Below are positions 8,595 to 15,520 of a stretch of 25,208 nucleotides of DNA, in pieces; position 1 is the first letter of the stretch; the number at the start of each line of letters is the position of its first letter. This DNA is from DSUN01 sp035527715 (lineage in GTDB: Bacteria; Planctomycetota; PUPC01; DSUN01): the NCBI GenBank assembly GCA_035527715.1, contig DATKZY010000136.1:1-25208 (forward strand), read 5' to 3'. Below the pieces are notes generated by a model, which was given only the letters and a program-made list of their open reading frames with translations, made no database searches and had not been told where the DNA came from. The translations under genes were made by a program, and so were the position numbers.

Positions 8595-8623
8595 TTGACA
8601 ATCGTTATGCATGATGGTACATA
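8595..8623 (+). promoter_or_regulatory. Promoter of the 8685-11649 gene group
   Basis: A perfect -35 box TTGACA (8595-8600) with a weak -10 TACATA (8618-8623) at 17 bases. The ModE-like palindrome covers the spacer and -10, an arrangement that would suit repression. The start codon of the next gene is 62 bases downstream. Confidence 0.55.
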
Positions 8624-8628
8624 ACGGG
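8601..8628 (+). promoter_or_regulatory. ModE-box-like operator palindrome
   Basis: CGTTATG (8603-8609) and CATAACG (8620-8626) form a perfect 7-bp inverted repeat. In 11-6-11 layout the site reads ATCGTTATGCA, TGATGG, TACATAACGGG. The E. coli ModE consensus as I recall it is ATCGCTATATA-N6-TATATAACGAT; 8 of 11 bases match in each half with the same spacing. The ModE-like gene ends 49 bases upstream, which supports the assignment. Confidence 0.7.
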
Positions 8629-8684
8629 AACGGCAGGCGGCGGAGCGGCCGCCGCTGCCCTTGTCGCTCGTGGAGCCACGCGCC

Positions 8685-9479
8685 GTGAGACCGCTGCGAG
8701 GCACAGGCCCTTCGGGGCTGACCATGGTCGAGCTCCTGGTGGCCGTCAGCGTCATCGTGGTGCTCGGAGGCCTGCTCCTGCCAGCCGTGGACCGCTCGGT
8801 CGCCGCCGCGCGCACCGCCGTGTGCCAGCAGCGCCTGCGCCAGTGGGCACAGGCGTTCGCCATGTATGCCAACGCGAACGACGGGTTCTACCCGCACATT
8901 GACGGGCTGGACCGCGACAACGGGCCCGCCGACCAGTGCGGCTGGGTGGACGTCTTGCCCCCGCTGCTCCACGAGAAGCGCTGGCGCGACCACCCCCGCT
9001 ACGGCTTTCCGGGAAGCGCCTCGATCTTTCAGTGCCCGTCGGCCCGCCTGACCTCCAGCAACGACTACAAGTACAACCCGCGGCGCGACGGCTACTTCTC
9101 GTACGCGATGAACTCGTGCCTCGAGCTCGACAAGGATTGCTGGCGGGCGCCCGGCGACGGCGGGGTGCCCATGCCCAGCTTCCTGAGGGCGGATGAGGTC
9201 ATGGAGCCGGCGCGTGTCATCCTGCTCTTCGACCAGCTCGTCGTGCCGAAGCTCGGCTACGACGGCAAGCTGATGAACCGGTCCGCGGGCAAGTACTGCG
9301 GCAGCTACCCCAAGGCGTTCAGCGCCCAGCACCGCCGCAGCGGCTCGCGCCTCGGCGGCTCGCTGCTGTACTGCGACGGCCACGTGCAGTGGGTCGCCTC
9401 CGTGTGGAAGCCCCACTGGCCGGAGGACCTGGAAGTGCCCCCTCGGGACGATCCCGACTGGTTTCCCTATCCCATGTGA
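8685..9479 (+). CDS. Prepilin-type N-terminal domain protein with H...DGH tail (DUF1559-like)
   Basis: A 264-residue pseudopilin-like protein. GTG 8685 is chosen for GGAG (8672-8675) at 9 bases. The class III signal is SGLTMVELLVAVSVIVVLGG: prepilin peptidase would cut after Gly, leaving a hydrophobic helix (about residues 12-33) beginning with Leu-Thr and Glu at position 5. The C-terminal half has the pattern of the large PVC family: Cys-containing FQCPSA, SYAMNS, RVILLFDQ, then AQHRRSGSRLGGSLLYCDGHVQWV. These proteins occur in many copies in Planctomycetota and Lentisphaerae; their role is uncertain, probably surface or secretion-linked. It is first in a four-gene same-strand group behind the ModE-like operator, 24 bp before the PEP-CTERM gene. 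Confidence 0.9.
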   Translation: MRPLRGTGPSGLTMVELLVAVSVIVVLGGLLLPAVDRSVAAARTAVCQQRLRQWAQAFAMYANANDGFYPHIDGLDRDNGPADQCGWVDVLPPLLHEKRWRDHPRYGFPGSASIFQCPSARLTSSNDYKYNPRRDGYFSYAMNSCLELDKDCWRAPGDGGVPMPSFLRADEVMEPARVILLFDQLVVPKLGYDGKLMNRSAGKYCGSYPKAFSAQHRRSGSRLGGSLLYCDGHVQWVASVWKPHWPEDLEVPPRDDPDWFPYPM

Positions 9480-9503
9480 TGCGAGGTTGTGAAGGAGACG
9501 GAC

Positions 9504-10424
9504 GTGCGGACGTGGAGAGCGCGACAGCTCGGCCTCAGCGTGTGCCTTGCGCTGGCGGCCCTCTGGTGCGGCCAGGCGTCGGCCATCTCGATCTACGACA
9601 TCCAGTACACGGCCGCCCCGGCGGGCGACAGCCCCTACAATGCCTCGATCCTCGCCTGCGACGGCGGCATCGTCACCCACTTGTTCCCCGGGTCGCGGCC
9701 CCGGGTCATCCTCTACGACCCCGCCCACCCCAACGAGTGGGGCGCCATCCAGGTGAAGGACGCGACAGGGGACGCCACGACCAGCCAGTTCTACAGCCAG
9801 GTGAGCATCGGCGACTTCGTGTCGCTCACAGGCGTGTACGTCGAGGAGTACCGCGGGACGACGTATCTCCAGTACGACCCCAGTGCCTATGGCTCCAGCT
9901 TCTCGATCGACAGCACCGGGAACCCCGTGCCCGCGCCCATCCTCGTGTCGCTCGCCGAGATCTCCGCGCCCGTCGAGGGGCCGCCCGGCGAGTGGTACGT
10001 CGCCGACCACAGCGCCGAGAAATACGAATCAATGTACCTGATGATCCAGGACGTCACGGTCACCGCCATGGACCTGGGCAAGGCCCTCGACAACTACAAC
10101 CTGGCGGGCCTTGCGGGTGGCGACGTGATAGCGGGCCTTGCGGACGGCAACGTGTGGGCGAGCGACTACATGAACGTCGCCTTGCCCCCCGGCGACCTGT
10201 ACATGCCCGAGGTCGCGCTCGGTGCAGGCTTCGGCAGCGTGTCCGGCGTCCTCGAGCAGTACACGCGCACGTCCAATGGGTGGGACTACTATCAGTTGCT
10301 CACCACGCGGTCGAGCGACTTCGGGCAAAGGGAGGCAGCCATCCCCGAGCCGGCGTCGGTCGTGCTGGTGCTGCTGGGCATGGCGGGCCTGCGCCGTGCC
10401 CGCCGCCTGCGCGCGCGGCGCTGA
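9504..10424 (+). CDS. PEP-CTERM sorted secreted protein with OB-fold-like domain
   Basis: A 306-residue exported protein. GTG 9504 is chosen for AAGGAG (9492-9497) at 6 bases. The signal peptide is GLSVCLALAALWCGQASA, with likely cleavage after ASA. The C-terminus is a classic sorting signal: IPEPAS, then a hydrophobic stretch (VVLVLLGMAGL), then a basic tail (RRARRLRARR). In known systems it is processed by an EpsH/XrtA-type exosortase. The mature N-terminal part (ISIYDIQYTAAPAGDSPYNA, GGIVTHLF, GDFVSLTGVYVEEYRGTTYLQ) resembles the OB-fold module found in secreted nucleases and lamin-tail-type proteins, but no nuclease catalytic residues are visible. No exosortase gene is in the window. Probably co-transcribed with its neighbours. 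Confidence 0.88.
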   Translation: MRTWRARQLGLSVCLALAALWCGQASAISIYDIQYTAAPAGDSPYNASILACDGGIVTHLFPGSRPRVILYDPAHPNEWGAIQVKDATGDATTSQFYSQVSIGDFVSLTGVYVEEYRGTTYLQYDPSAYGSSFSIDSTGNPVPAPILVSLAEISAPVEGPPGEWYVADHSAEKYESMYLMIQDVTVTAMDLGKALDNYNLAGLAGGDVIAGLADGNVWASDYMNVALPPGDLYMPEVALGAGFGSVSGVLEQYTRTSNGWDYYQLLTTRSSDFGQREAAIPEPASVVLVLLGMAGLRRARRLRARR

Positions 10425-10460
10425 GCTGTGAGCCAAACCGTTTGTGCGAAAGGGTGCGTC

Positions 10461-11075
10461 ATGAGGAAGGAACACGTGTTGTGGGTGCTGGTGTTCGGCA
10501 CGATCTGGGGCGCAGCGGAGGCCGTCGGGGGCGGGGTGCTCTACCGCCTGCAAGTGCCCCACTCGGCCGCGGTGCTGGCGGTGATCGCGTTCGCCGTGCT
10601 GAGCGTGGCCCGGGTGTATCTGCCGGCGGCAGGCTCGTCCACGGCGATCGCCGCCTGCGCGATGCTCTACAAGTTTCTGAACACCCCGTTTTTCGCCTGC
10701 CACCTGCTGGGGGTGTTGATGCTCGGGGTGGCCTACGACGTTTTCTGGAGCGGGGTGAGGATTCGCAATCGCTCGATCTCCGCGGCGCTGGCCACGTATC
10801 TGGGCTTCGCCCTGTTCGCCGTGCTGGCGACGTATGCGTTCCAGCACCCCTACTGGGCGCCGTTCGGGCTGTCGAAGGTGCTGCAGCACATCTTCGCCAC
10901 CGGCTCGATCGCGGCCGTGGCCAATGCGGCCCTGGTGCCCGCGTGGTTCCGGCTGGGGGAGGCCCTCAAGGGCCGTTCGTTCGCCCCCCTGGCGTTCCGG
11001 TCGCCGCTCGCCGCCAGCGGCACGGCGGCCGTGATGGCGGCACTGTGGGTCCTCAGCGCCACGGTCACCTTCTAG
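10461..11075 (+). CDS. Polytopic membrane protein of unknown function
   Basis: About 204 residues with roughly six hydrophobic segments: LWVLVFGTIWGAAEAVGGGV, AAVLAVIAFAVLSVARVYL, FFACHLLGVLMLGVAYDVF, AALATYLGFALFAVLATYAF, IAAVANAALVPAWF and AASGTAAVMAALWVLSATV. ATG 10461 is preferred for AAAGGG (10449-10454) at 6 bases. I do not recognise the family. The size and the small-residue-rich helices are reminiscent of ECF-type S components, but this is only an impression. It lies 36 bp after the PEP-CTERM gene and 28 bp before a THEP1-type NTPase, so membrane protein and NTPase are likely a functional pair. Confidence 0.75.
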   Translation: MRKEHVLWVLVFGTIWGAAEAVGGGVLYRLQVPHSAAVLAVIAFAVLSVARVYLPAAGSSTAIAACAMLYKFLNTPFFACHLLGVLMLGVAYDVFWSGVRIRNRSISAALATYLGFALFAVLATYAFQHPYWAPFGLSKVLQHIFATGSIAAVANAALVPAWFRLGEALKGRSFAPLAFRSPLAASGTAAVMAALWVLSATVTF

Positions 11076-11103
11076 CCATCAGGCTGAGCAAGAGGCGCTT
11101 CCC

Positions 11104-11649
11104 GTGGGCCTGCGGCTGATCCTGTGGGTCGGGCCGAAGCACTCCGGCAAGACCACTGCGGCGACTCGTCTCGTTCGCCGGGCACGCCGCGAGGGGATTC
11201 GCGTGGCCGGCGTGCTCAGCCCGTCGGTCTACGCGGGGGAGCGGCTGCTGGGCTTCGACGTGGCCGACATTGCGTCGGGGCGCCAGGCGCCACTGGCCCG
11301 GCGCGAGCCGGGCGTGGAGGGTGGAGGCGGCTTCCGCTTTCTCGACGGCGGGCTGGCCCTGGGCCGGGCCGCGCTGGCGGCCGCGGCCGACCAGTGCCCC
11401 GCGCTCGCCGTGGCGGACGAGTTCGGCCCCCTCGAATTGCGGGGCGGCGGCTGGCGGGAAGGGGTGGACCGGCTGCTCGAGGGCGCGGCGGGCATCGTCC
11501 TCCTCGTCGTCCGGGAGGCCCTGGTCGAGGAGGTGAGCCGCCTCTACGCCGCGTTCGAGCCGGAGGCCCTTGCCGCGTCCTCCGACGCATCCATCGAGCG
11601 CGTGCTTACCCTGCTTGGCGGCTTGCCCGGCCCGCCACACCCCGGTTGA
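11104..11649 (+). CDS. THEP1-type nucleoside-triphosphatase
   Basis: A 181-residue P-loop NTPase. GTG 11104 is chosen for AGAGG (11091-11095) at 8 bases. Walker A is VGPKHSGKTT (residues 9-18). Walker B is AVADEFGPLEL with Asp105-Glu106, followed by GGGWREGVDRLL, the characteristic THEP1/DUF2478-like block. GVLSPSVYAGERLLGFDVADI is the conserved middle segment where the family reads GF-type loops and Glu-Arg. The length is normal for the family. Archaeal and human members hydrolyse nucleoside triphosphates slowly in vitro; their cellular role is unclear. Pairing with the upstream membrane protein suggests a role in transport or signalling at the membrane (inference). A repeat element begins 13 bp after its stop. 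Confidence 0.85.
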   Translation: MGLRLILWVGPKHSGKTTAATRLVRRARREGIRVAGVLSPSVYAGERLLGFDVADIASGRQAPLARREPGVEGGGGFRFLDGGLALGRAALAAAADQCPALAVADEFGPLELRGGGWREGVDRLLEGAAGIVLLVVREALVEEVSRLYAAFEPEALAASSDASIERVLTLLGGLPGPPHPG

Positions 11650-11662
11650 CCCCCGCACTCAT

Positions 11663-11785
11663 GAAAAAGACACCCGCTGTCTTTTTCCAGCATTACATGG
11701 CCTTGTTGTCATAAGGGATTGTGTAGTCATTAGTTACGTCTATCACCTCATCCGGCAGAGAGAAAAGACAGCGGGTGTCTTTTCT
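11663..11785. repeat. 123-bp element with inverted hairpin ends, copy 1
   Basis: The left end is a perfect 10-bp stem GAAAAAGACA (11663-11672), loop CCCGC, TGTCTTTTTC (11678-11687). The right end is AGAAAAGACA (11761-11770), loop GCGGG, TGTCTTTTCT (11776-11785). The right hairpin is the inverse of the left one. The interior is more AT-rich than the genome. Same length and hairpin spacing as copy 2. The layout resembles REPIN or other non-autonomous IS200/IS605-related elements; no transposase is present. Confidence 0.8.
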
Positions 11786-11891
11786 GCTCTTCGGCTTCGC
11801 TCAGGGCAGGCTCTGGGCTATTACATAACGCCCTTGCAGGGCGACAGACCGCTGAGCGCAGAAACTGGGGGCGTGTCAGGGGGAATGGGTC
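11786..11891. other. Non-coding spacer with repeat-like segment
   Basis: The stretch at about 11787-11817 (TCTTCGGCTTCGCTCAGGGC...) would translate to LRLRSGQAL, a peptide I recognise from spurious ORFs of many environmental genomes, so it is probably a dispersed repeat fragment. Nothing else is recognisable up to the methyltransferase promoter. Confidence 0.4.
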
Positions 11892-11920
11892 TTGACAATG
11901 CGCGCGCGATGGCAAATTAT
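11892..11920 (+). promoter_or_regulatory. Sigma70-type promoter of the methyltransferase gene
   Basis: TTGACA (11892-11897) and AATTAT (11915-11920), spacer 17 bases. A transcript would start near 11927, about 55 bases before the GTG start. Confidence 0.6.
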
Positions 11921-11981
11921 TCCGAAGCGGCTGCGCCAGCGGGGAACGCGCCATCCGCGCGGGAACCCCGAAGGGCTAGGC

Positions 11982-12746
11982 GTGAACGCCAGTGGCGATT
12001 CGCTGATCCCGTCCGACGCCAATCGGCGGATGTTCGACCGCCTCGCGCCGCGGTACGACCTGCTCAACAGGTTGCTGTCGCTGGGGCTGGACCGCCGCTG
12101 GCGGCGAAGGGCGGTGGAGGCCCTCGCCCCACGCGACGGGGAGCATCACCTCGACATCGGCTGCGGGTCGGACGACATGGCGCTGGAGATCCTCCGCCGC
12201 GCACCGGGCTGCCGCGTGATAGGGCTCGACCCCTCGCAGCAGATGCTCGCCTTGGCGGCGGAGAAAGCCGGCCGAGCGGGCGTCGGCGACCGGCTGACGC
12301 TTGCGGCGGGCGATGCCTGCGCCCTGCCCTTCGCCGACGGGTCGTTCGCCGGCATCACGAGCGCGTTCGCGCTGCGGAGTTTCACCGACCGCGGGCGGGC
12401 GTTCCGCGAGATGCGGCGGGTGCTCGCGCCCGGCGGGCGCGTCGTCCTGCTGGAACTGACAGGCCCAAGGCATCCACTGCTGCGGGCGGGCTATTGGCTC
12501 CACACGCGCGGGTTGGGAATGGTGCTCGCCCTGCTGGTGTGCGGGAAGATCGGGGCCTACCGCTTCCTCCTGAGGTCGGTGGACAGGTTCCCGCCCGCCG
12601 AGGACGTGTTGGGGGAACTGACGGCGGCCGGCTTCACCGAGCCCCGCTCCCGCCCCCTGAGCGCCGGTATAACCACCATCTACACCGCCGCGGCGAAAAA
12701 GACACCCGCTGTCTTTTTCTCGCCTCGCGCGGCTCTGTTATCATAA
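11982..12746 (+). CDS. UbiE/MenG-type quinone C-methyltransferase
   Basis: SAM-dependent methyltransferase of the ubiquinone/menaquinone C-methyltransferase family, acting late in quinone synthesis at the membrane. GTG 11982 is chosen for AAGGG (11971-11975) at 6 bases; the open frame extends further up, but that part lies within the promoter. Family signatures: NRRMFDRLAPRYDLLNRLLSLGLDRRWRR, SAM motif I LDIGCGSDDMAL (unusual Ser-Asp-Asp where Thr-Gly-Asp is common), GLDPSQQML, SAFALRSFTDRGRAFREMRRVLAPGGR, and GITTIYTA at the normal end. The last 16 residues (KKTPAVFFSPRAALLS) and the stop codon come from repeat copy 2, so the native stop was lost. No other quinone genes are nearby, so menaquinone versus another substrate is not decided. 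Confidence 0.88.
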   Translation: MNASGDSLIPSDANRRMFDRLAPRYDLLNRLLSLGLDRRWRRRAVEALAPRDGEHHLDIGCGSDDMALEILRRAPGCRVIGLDPSQQMLALAAEKAGRAGVGDRLTLAAGDACALPFADGSFAGITSAFALRSFTDRGRAFREMRRVLAPGGRVVLLELTGPRHPLLRAGYWLHTRGLGMVLALLVCGKIGAYRFLLRSVDRFPPAEDVLGELTAAGFTEPRSRPLSAGITTIYTAAAKKTPAVFFSPRAALLS

Positions 12747-12817
12747 CTTAATTGTTGGGCAATACTTACGCTTGCGCATCGCCGTATGTGGCAAAAAAGA
12801 CAGCGGGTGTCTTTTTT
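12695..12817. repeat. 123-bp element with inverted hairpin ends, copy 2
   Basis: Left hairpin GAAAAAGACA (12695-12704), loop CCCGC, TGTCTTTTTC (12710-12719). Right hairpin AAAAAAGACA (12793-12802), loop GCGGG, TGTCTTTTTT (12808-12817). Aligned without gaps to copy 1, the centre is conserved (TGTT.TCATAA and CA.TA.TTACG) while the flanks have diverged. It provides the stop of the methyltransferase gene and lies 39 bp from the stop of the convergent ATP-grasp-GNAT gene, so its hairpins may also end both transcripts. Confidence 0.8.
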
Positions 12818-12856
12818 CCGGGGCTTCAGGCCGGAGGCGTACTGGGGGCTAAGCGG

Positions 12857-14455
12857 TCAGGGCTTGGGGGCGAGGTGCTTGACGTAGACGAGCTTGTCGT
12901 CGCCGGGGGCGTAGAAGTCGGGGAAGATGGCGGCCTGCTGGTAGCCGTTGCTGACGTAGAAGGCGCGGGTAGGCTTGTATTGCTCGCGGTTGGACGTTTC
13001 GACGTGGACCTGGTCGCCGCCGAGGCGGGCGATGATGTCCTCGGTGCGGGCGAGGAGCTCGCGGCCTATCTTCTGGCCGCGGTGGGCGTTGTGGACGGCG
13101 ATCCAGTAGATGTTGTAGGCGGCCCGGGTGCAGGCGATGGGGCCGAAGCAACCGTAGCCAAGTGTCTCGCCGCCCTTCTCGGCGAAAAGGAAGCGGTAGC
13201 CGGACTCGACGCCCATCACGAGATGGTCGTCCACCAGCTCGATGCCGACCTCGATCTCCTCGGGGTAGAAGAAGCCGGTGGATTCGAGGATGCGGCGGAC
13301 GTTCTCGCGGTCGGTCTCGGTGACTTCTTCGCGGAAGGAGAAGCCGGGGGCGTGCGGCGGCGGCACGGGCATCTTGCCCGCGGCCGACGGGCGGGACGCC
13401 TGTGTCACCCGCGCGAGGACGGCCGCGTGGGAGGGCGGCTCGACGTGGGGCTTGCCGGCCAGGGGCCGGGCGGCGCGGCTCACGTCGGCCACGATGCGCC
13501 CAATGGCGTCGGCGTAGCGCAGGCCGGCCTGCGCCACGGTGGCCGCGTAGCCCGCGTCGGGGGTGAGGCAGGGGTTGGCGTTGATCTCGAGCACGTGGGG
13601 CGTGCCGGCGGCGTCGAGGCGGAAGTCCACGCGGGCGTAGCCGCTGAGGCCGAAGATGCGCCAGCAGCGCCGCGCGGTGTCGGCCAAGGCGTCCAGCAGC
13701 GGCTGGTCCTCGGGCGGGAAGTCGAAGCGGCGGGGCGTGTGGGTGTACTCGAAGGAGCCCTCGTGCCACTTGGCGCGGTAGCCGACCACTTTCCACTTGT
13801 CCTCGGCGTAGTCCTGGAAGAGGATTTCGGAGGTGGGCAGCACCTGCGGGCCCGCTTCGTCGGCGAGGAGGGCGATGTTGAGCTCGCGCCCCTCGAAGAA
13901 CGTCTCGGCGAAGCATTCGCCGGCCGGCCCGCGGCCCTTCTCGAGGCAGGCCTCGCGCAGGGCCTCGCGGCGGTCGGTCACGACCACCGCATCCTCGTCC
14001 AGGCCGACCGAGGCGTGCTCCCAGATGGACTTGATGATGTAGGGGCCGCTGGGCAGCGGGCCGGCGGCGGCCAGGTCGGCCAGGGTGTACCAGTGGGCGG
14101 TGGGGACGGCGTGGGCGCGGAGGATTTCCTTGGCGAGGACCTTGTTGGACGTGATGAAGAGGGACTCGGAGCCGGAGCCCGTGTAGGGGATGCCGAGGAA
14201 TTCGAGGAGCGCGGGGGCGAGGTGGAGGAGGCGGCCGGCGCCCTCCACGGATTCGACGAGGTTGAAAACGAAGTCGGGGCCGTGCTTCCGCAGGGCCTTC
14301 TGCGCCGCCTCGAGGTCGAGGGAGAAGGGGACGGTGGCAACCTGGTGGCCGAGGTCCAGCAGCGCGGCGCGGACGGCCTCGACCTGGACGAGGGTGTCGA
14401 GCTCGTCGGGCGGGGCGTCCTCGGCGATGGCTGCGTGCAGGATCACCGCCTTCAT
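12857..14455 (-). CDS. ATP-grasp ligase (D-Ala-D-Ala ligase-like) fused to GNAT acetyltransferase
   Basis: A 532-residue two-domain enzyme. Residues 1-~335 are an ATP-grasp ligase of the D-Ala-D-Ala ligase superfamily: DFVFNLVESVEGAGR, GIPYTGSGSESLFITSNKVLAKEIL, PYIIKSIWEHASVGLDEDAVV, FFEGRELNIALLAD, SGYARVDFRLDAAG, and metal-binding HVLEINANPCLTPDAGYAA. Residues ~370-532 are a GNAT domain: VTETDRENVRRILESTGFF, NIYWIAVHNAHRGQKIGREL (CoA-binding R-G-x-K-I-G), and TRAFYVSNGYQQAAIFPDFYAPGDDKLVYVKHL. The linker (about 349-366) looks derived from a dispersed repeat. The ATG overlaps the stop of the upstream ATP-grasp gene (ATGA), so the two are translationally coupled. With kamA first in the operon, a beta-lysine-derived substrate is the leading guess for ligation, acetylation or both; the true substrates are unknown. 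Confidence 0.85.
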   Translation of the reverse strand: MKAVILHAAIAEDAPPDELDTLVQVEAVRAALLDLGHQVATVPFSLDLEAAQKALRKHGPDFVFNLVESVEGAGRLLHLAPALLEFLGIPYTGSGSESLFITSNKVLAKEILRAHAVPTAHWYTLADLAAAGPLPSGPYIIKSIWEHASVGLDEDAVVVTDRREALREACLEKGRGPAGECFAETFFEGRELNIALLADEAGPQVLPTSEILFQDYAEDKWKVVGYRAKWHEGSFEYTHTPRRFDFPPEDQPLLDALADTARRCWRIFGLSGYARVDFRLDAAGTPHVLEINANPCLTPDAGYAATVAQAGLRYADAIGRIVADVSRAARPLAGKPHVEPPSHAAVLARVTQASRPSAAGKMPVPPPHAPGFSFREEVTETDRENVRRILESTGFFYPEEIEVGIELVDDHLVMGVESGYRFLFAEKGGETLGYGCFGPIACTRAAYNIYWIAVHNAHRGQKIGRELLARTEDIIARLGGDQVHVETSNREQYKPTRAFYVSNGYQQAAIFPDFYAPGDDKLVYVKHLAPKP

Positions 14456-15498
14456 CGCGCGGGGCCTTTCCGTTTCAGCGCGGACGCGACGATCCTCTCG
14501 ATGAGCCGCACGTAGGGGATGCCGCGCTGGGTGCACAGGATGGGCAGGTCCGAATGTTGGGGGTGGAGGCCGGCGAGGGGGTTGACCTCGAGGAACCGGG
14601 GGTGGCCGGCGGCGTCGGCACGAAAGTCCACGCGCCCGGCGTCGCGGCAGCCCAGGCCGCGCCAGGCGGCGAGGGCAAGCTGTTCCGCCTGGTCGGCGAC
14701 TTCGTCCTCGACGAGCACGTACTTCACGAGTTCCTCGCACAGCTCCTTGTTCTGATACGAGTAGGCGTGCGCCTCGGCCTCGTCCAGGAGCACGATCTCA
14801 AGGGTGCCGATGGCCTCGGCGTCGGGGCCTGTGCCCACGATGCCCACGGTGAGCTCGCGGCCGGGCAGATAGGCTTCGACGAGGGCGGGTTGGCCGAGGC
14901 GCTGCCAGACGGCGCGGCAGGCGGCGGCGAGCTCGGCGGGGGTCGAGACCTTCGAGGCGTCGGTGATCCCCTTGCCGGTGCCTTCGGCCACGGGCTTGAC
15001 GAAGAGCGGGAACCGATTTCGGATTTCAGCCCCAGAGCCCCTCTTCTCTGCGTCCTCTGCTCCCTTTGCGTGAGACTCTTCGATAACGGCCGCCAGGTCG
15101 GCCTCGTCGGCCACGACGGCGAAGTCGGCGACGGGGATGCCCAGGTCGCGCACGACGTGGTTGGTCATCCCCTTGTGCAGGCACAAGGCGAGGACGAGGG
15201 GGTCGGAGAAGGTGTAGGGGATTTCGTAGAGGTCGAGGAGCGCAGGCACCTGGGCCTCGCGGCCGAAGCCGCGCAGGCCCTCGGCGATGTTGAGCACCAG
15301 GTCCCACCGGTCGCCTGCGGCGAGGCGCGCGACGAGGGCGCGGGCGTGGCCGATGCGGTGCGTCTCATGCCCCAGCTCGCGCAGGGCGCCCTCAATGGCC
15401 GCGATCGTGTCGGGCCGGTCGAACTCGGCGGCCTCCTCCTCGGAGTACCCTGCCGCGAGGTAGTCCTGCCGCAAGTCGTAGGTGAGGCCGATACGCAT
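14452..15498 (-). CDS. D-Ala-D-Ala ligase-like ATP-grasp enzyme
   Basis: A 348-residue carboxylate-amine ligase, forming an acyl phosphate and then an amide bond at ATP cost. It starts at the ATG 15498 with a weak AGGG upstream. Landmarks: WDLVLNIAEGLRGFGREAQ (the family substrate loop), IPYTFSDPLVLALCLHKGMTNHVV, FPLFVKPVAEGTGKGI (ATP lysine and flexible loop), GRELTVGIVG, and DAGRVDFRADAAGHPRFLEVNPLAGLHPQHSDLP with metal ligands Asp, Glu and Asn. Residues 142-~163 (SHAKGAEDAEKRGSGAEIRN...) are an insertion before the FPLFVKP strand that looks repeat-derived. It is the middle gene of the kamA operon. A true cell-wall Ddl is unlikely given this neighbourhood, but not excluded. Confidence 0.87.
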   Translation of the reverse strand: MRIGLTYDLRQDYLAAGYSEEEAAEFDRPDTIAAIEGALRELGHETHRIGHARALVARLAAGDRWDLVLNIAEGLRGFGREAQVPALLDLYEIPYTFSDPLVLALCLHKGMTNHVVRDLGIPVADFAVVADEADLAAVIEESHAKGAEDAEKRGSGAEIRNRFPLFVKPVAEGTGKGITDASKVSTPAELAAACRAVWQRLGQPALVEAYLPGRELTVGIVGTGPDAEAIGTLEIVLLDEAEAHAYSYQNKELCEELVKYVLVEDEVADQAEQLALAAWRGLGCRDAGRVDFRADAAGHPRFLEVNPLAGLHPQHSDLPILCTQRGIPYVRLIERIVASALKRKGPAR

Positions 15499-15520
15499 AG
15501 GAGGCCCTGCGTACAGGGGA

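Noticed and set aside
8448..10010. Long minus-strand frame across the prepilin and PEP-CTERM genes
   Set aside because: It crosses the intergenic operator and two clear plus-strand genes; no motifs.
11663..12817. CRISPR array
   Set aside because: Only two hairpin pairs with a gene between them; no regular direct repeats or spacers, no cas genes.
12752..14515. 587-codon plus-strand frame opposite the ATP-grasp-GNAT gene
   Set aside because: Gly/Val/Leu-rich antisense shadow; the minus strand has clear ATP-grasp and GNAT motifs.
14452..15498. Vancomycin-resistance or cell-wall Ddl function
   Set aside because: The operon with kamA and the lack of vanH/vanX- or mur-type neighbours make this unlikely, and two divergent Ddl-like genes in a row point elsewhere; not strictly excluded.
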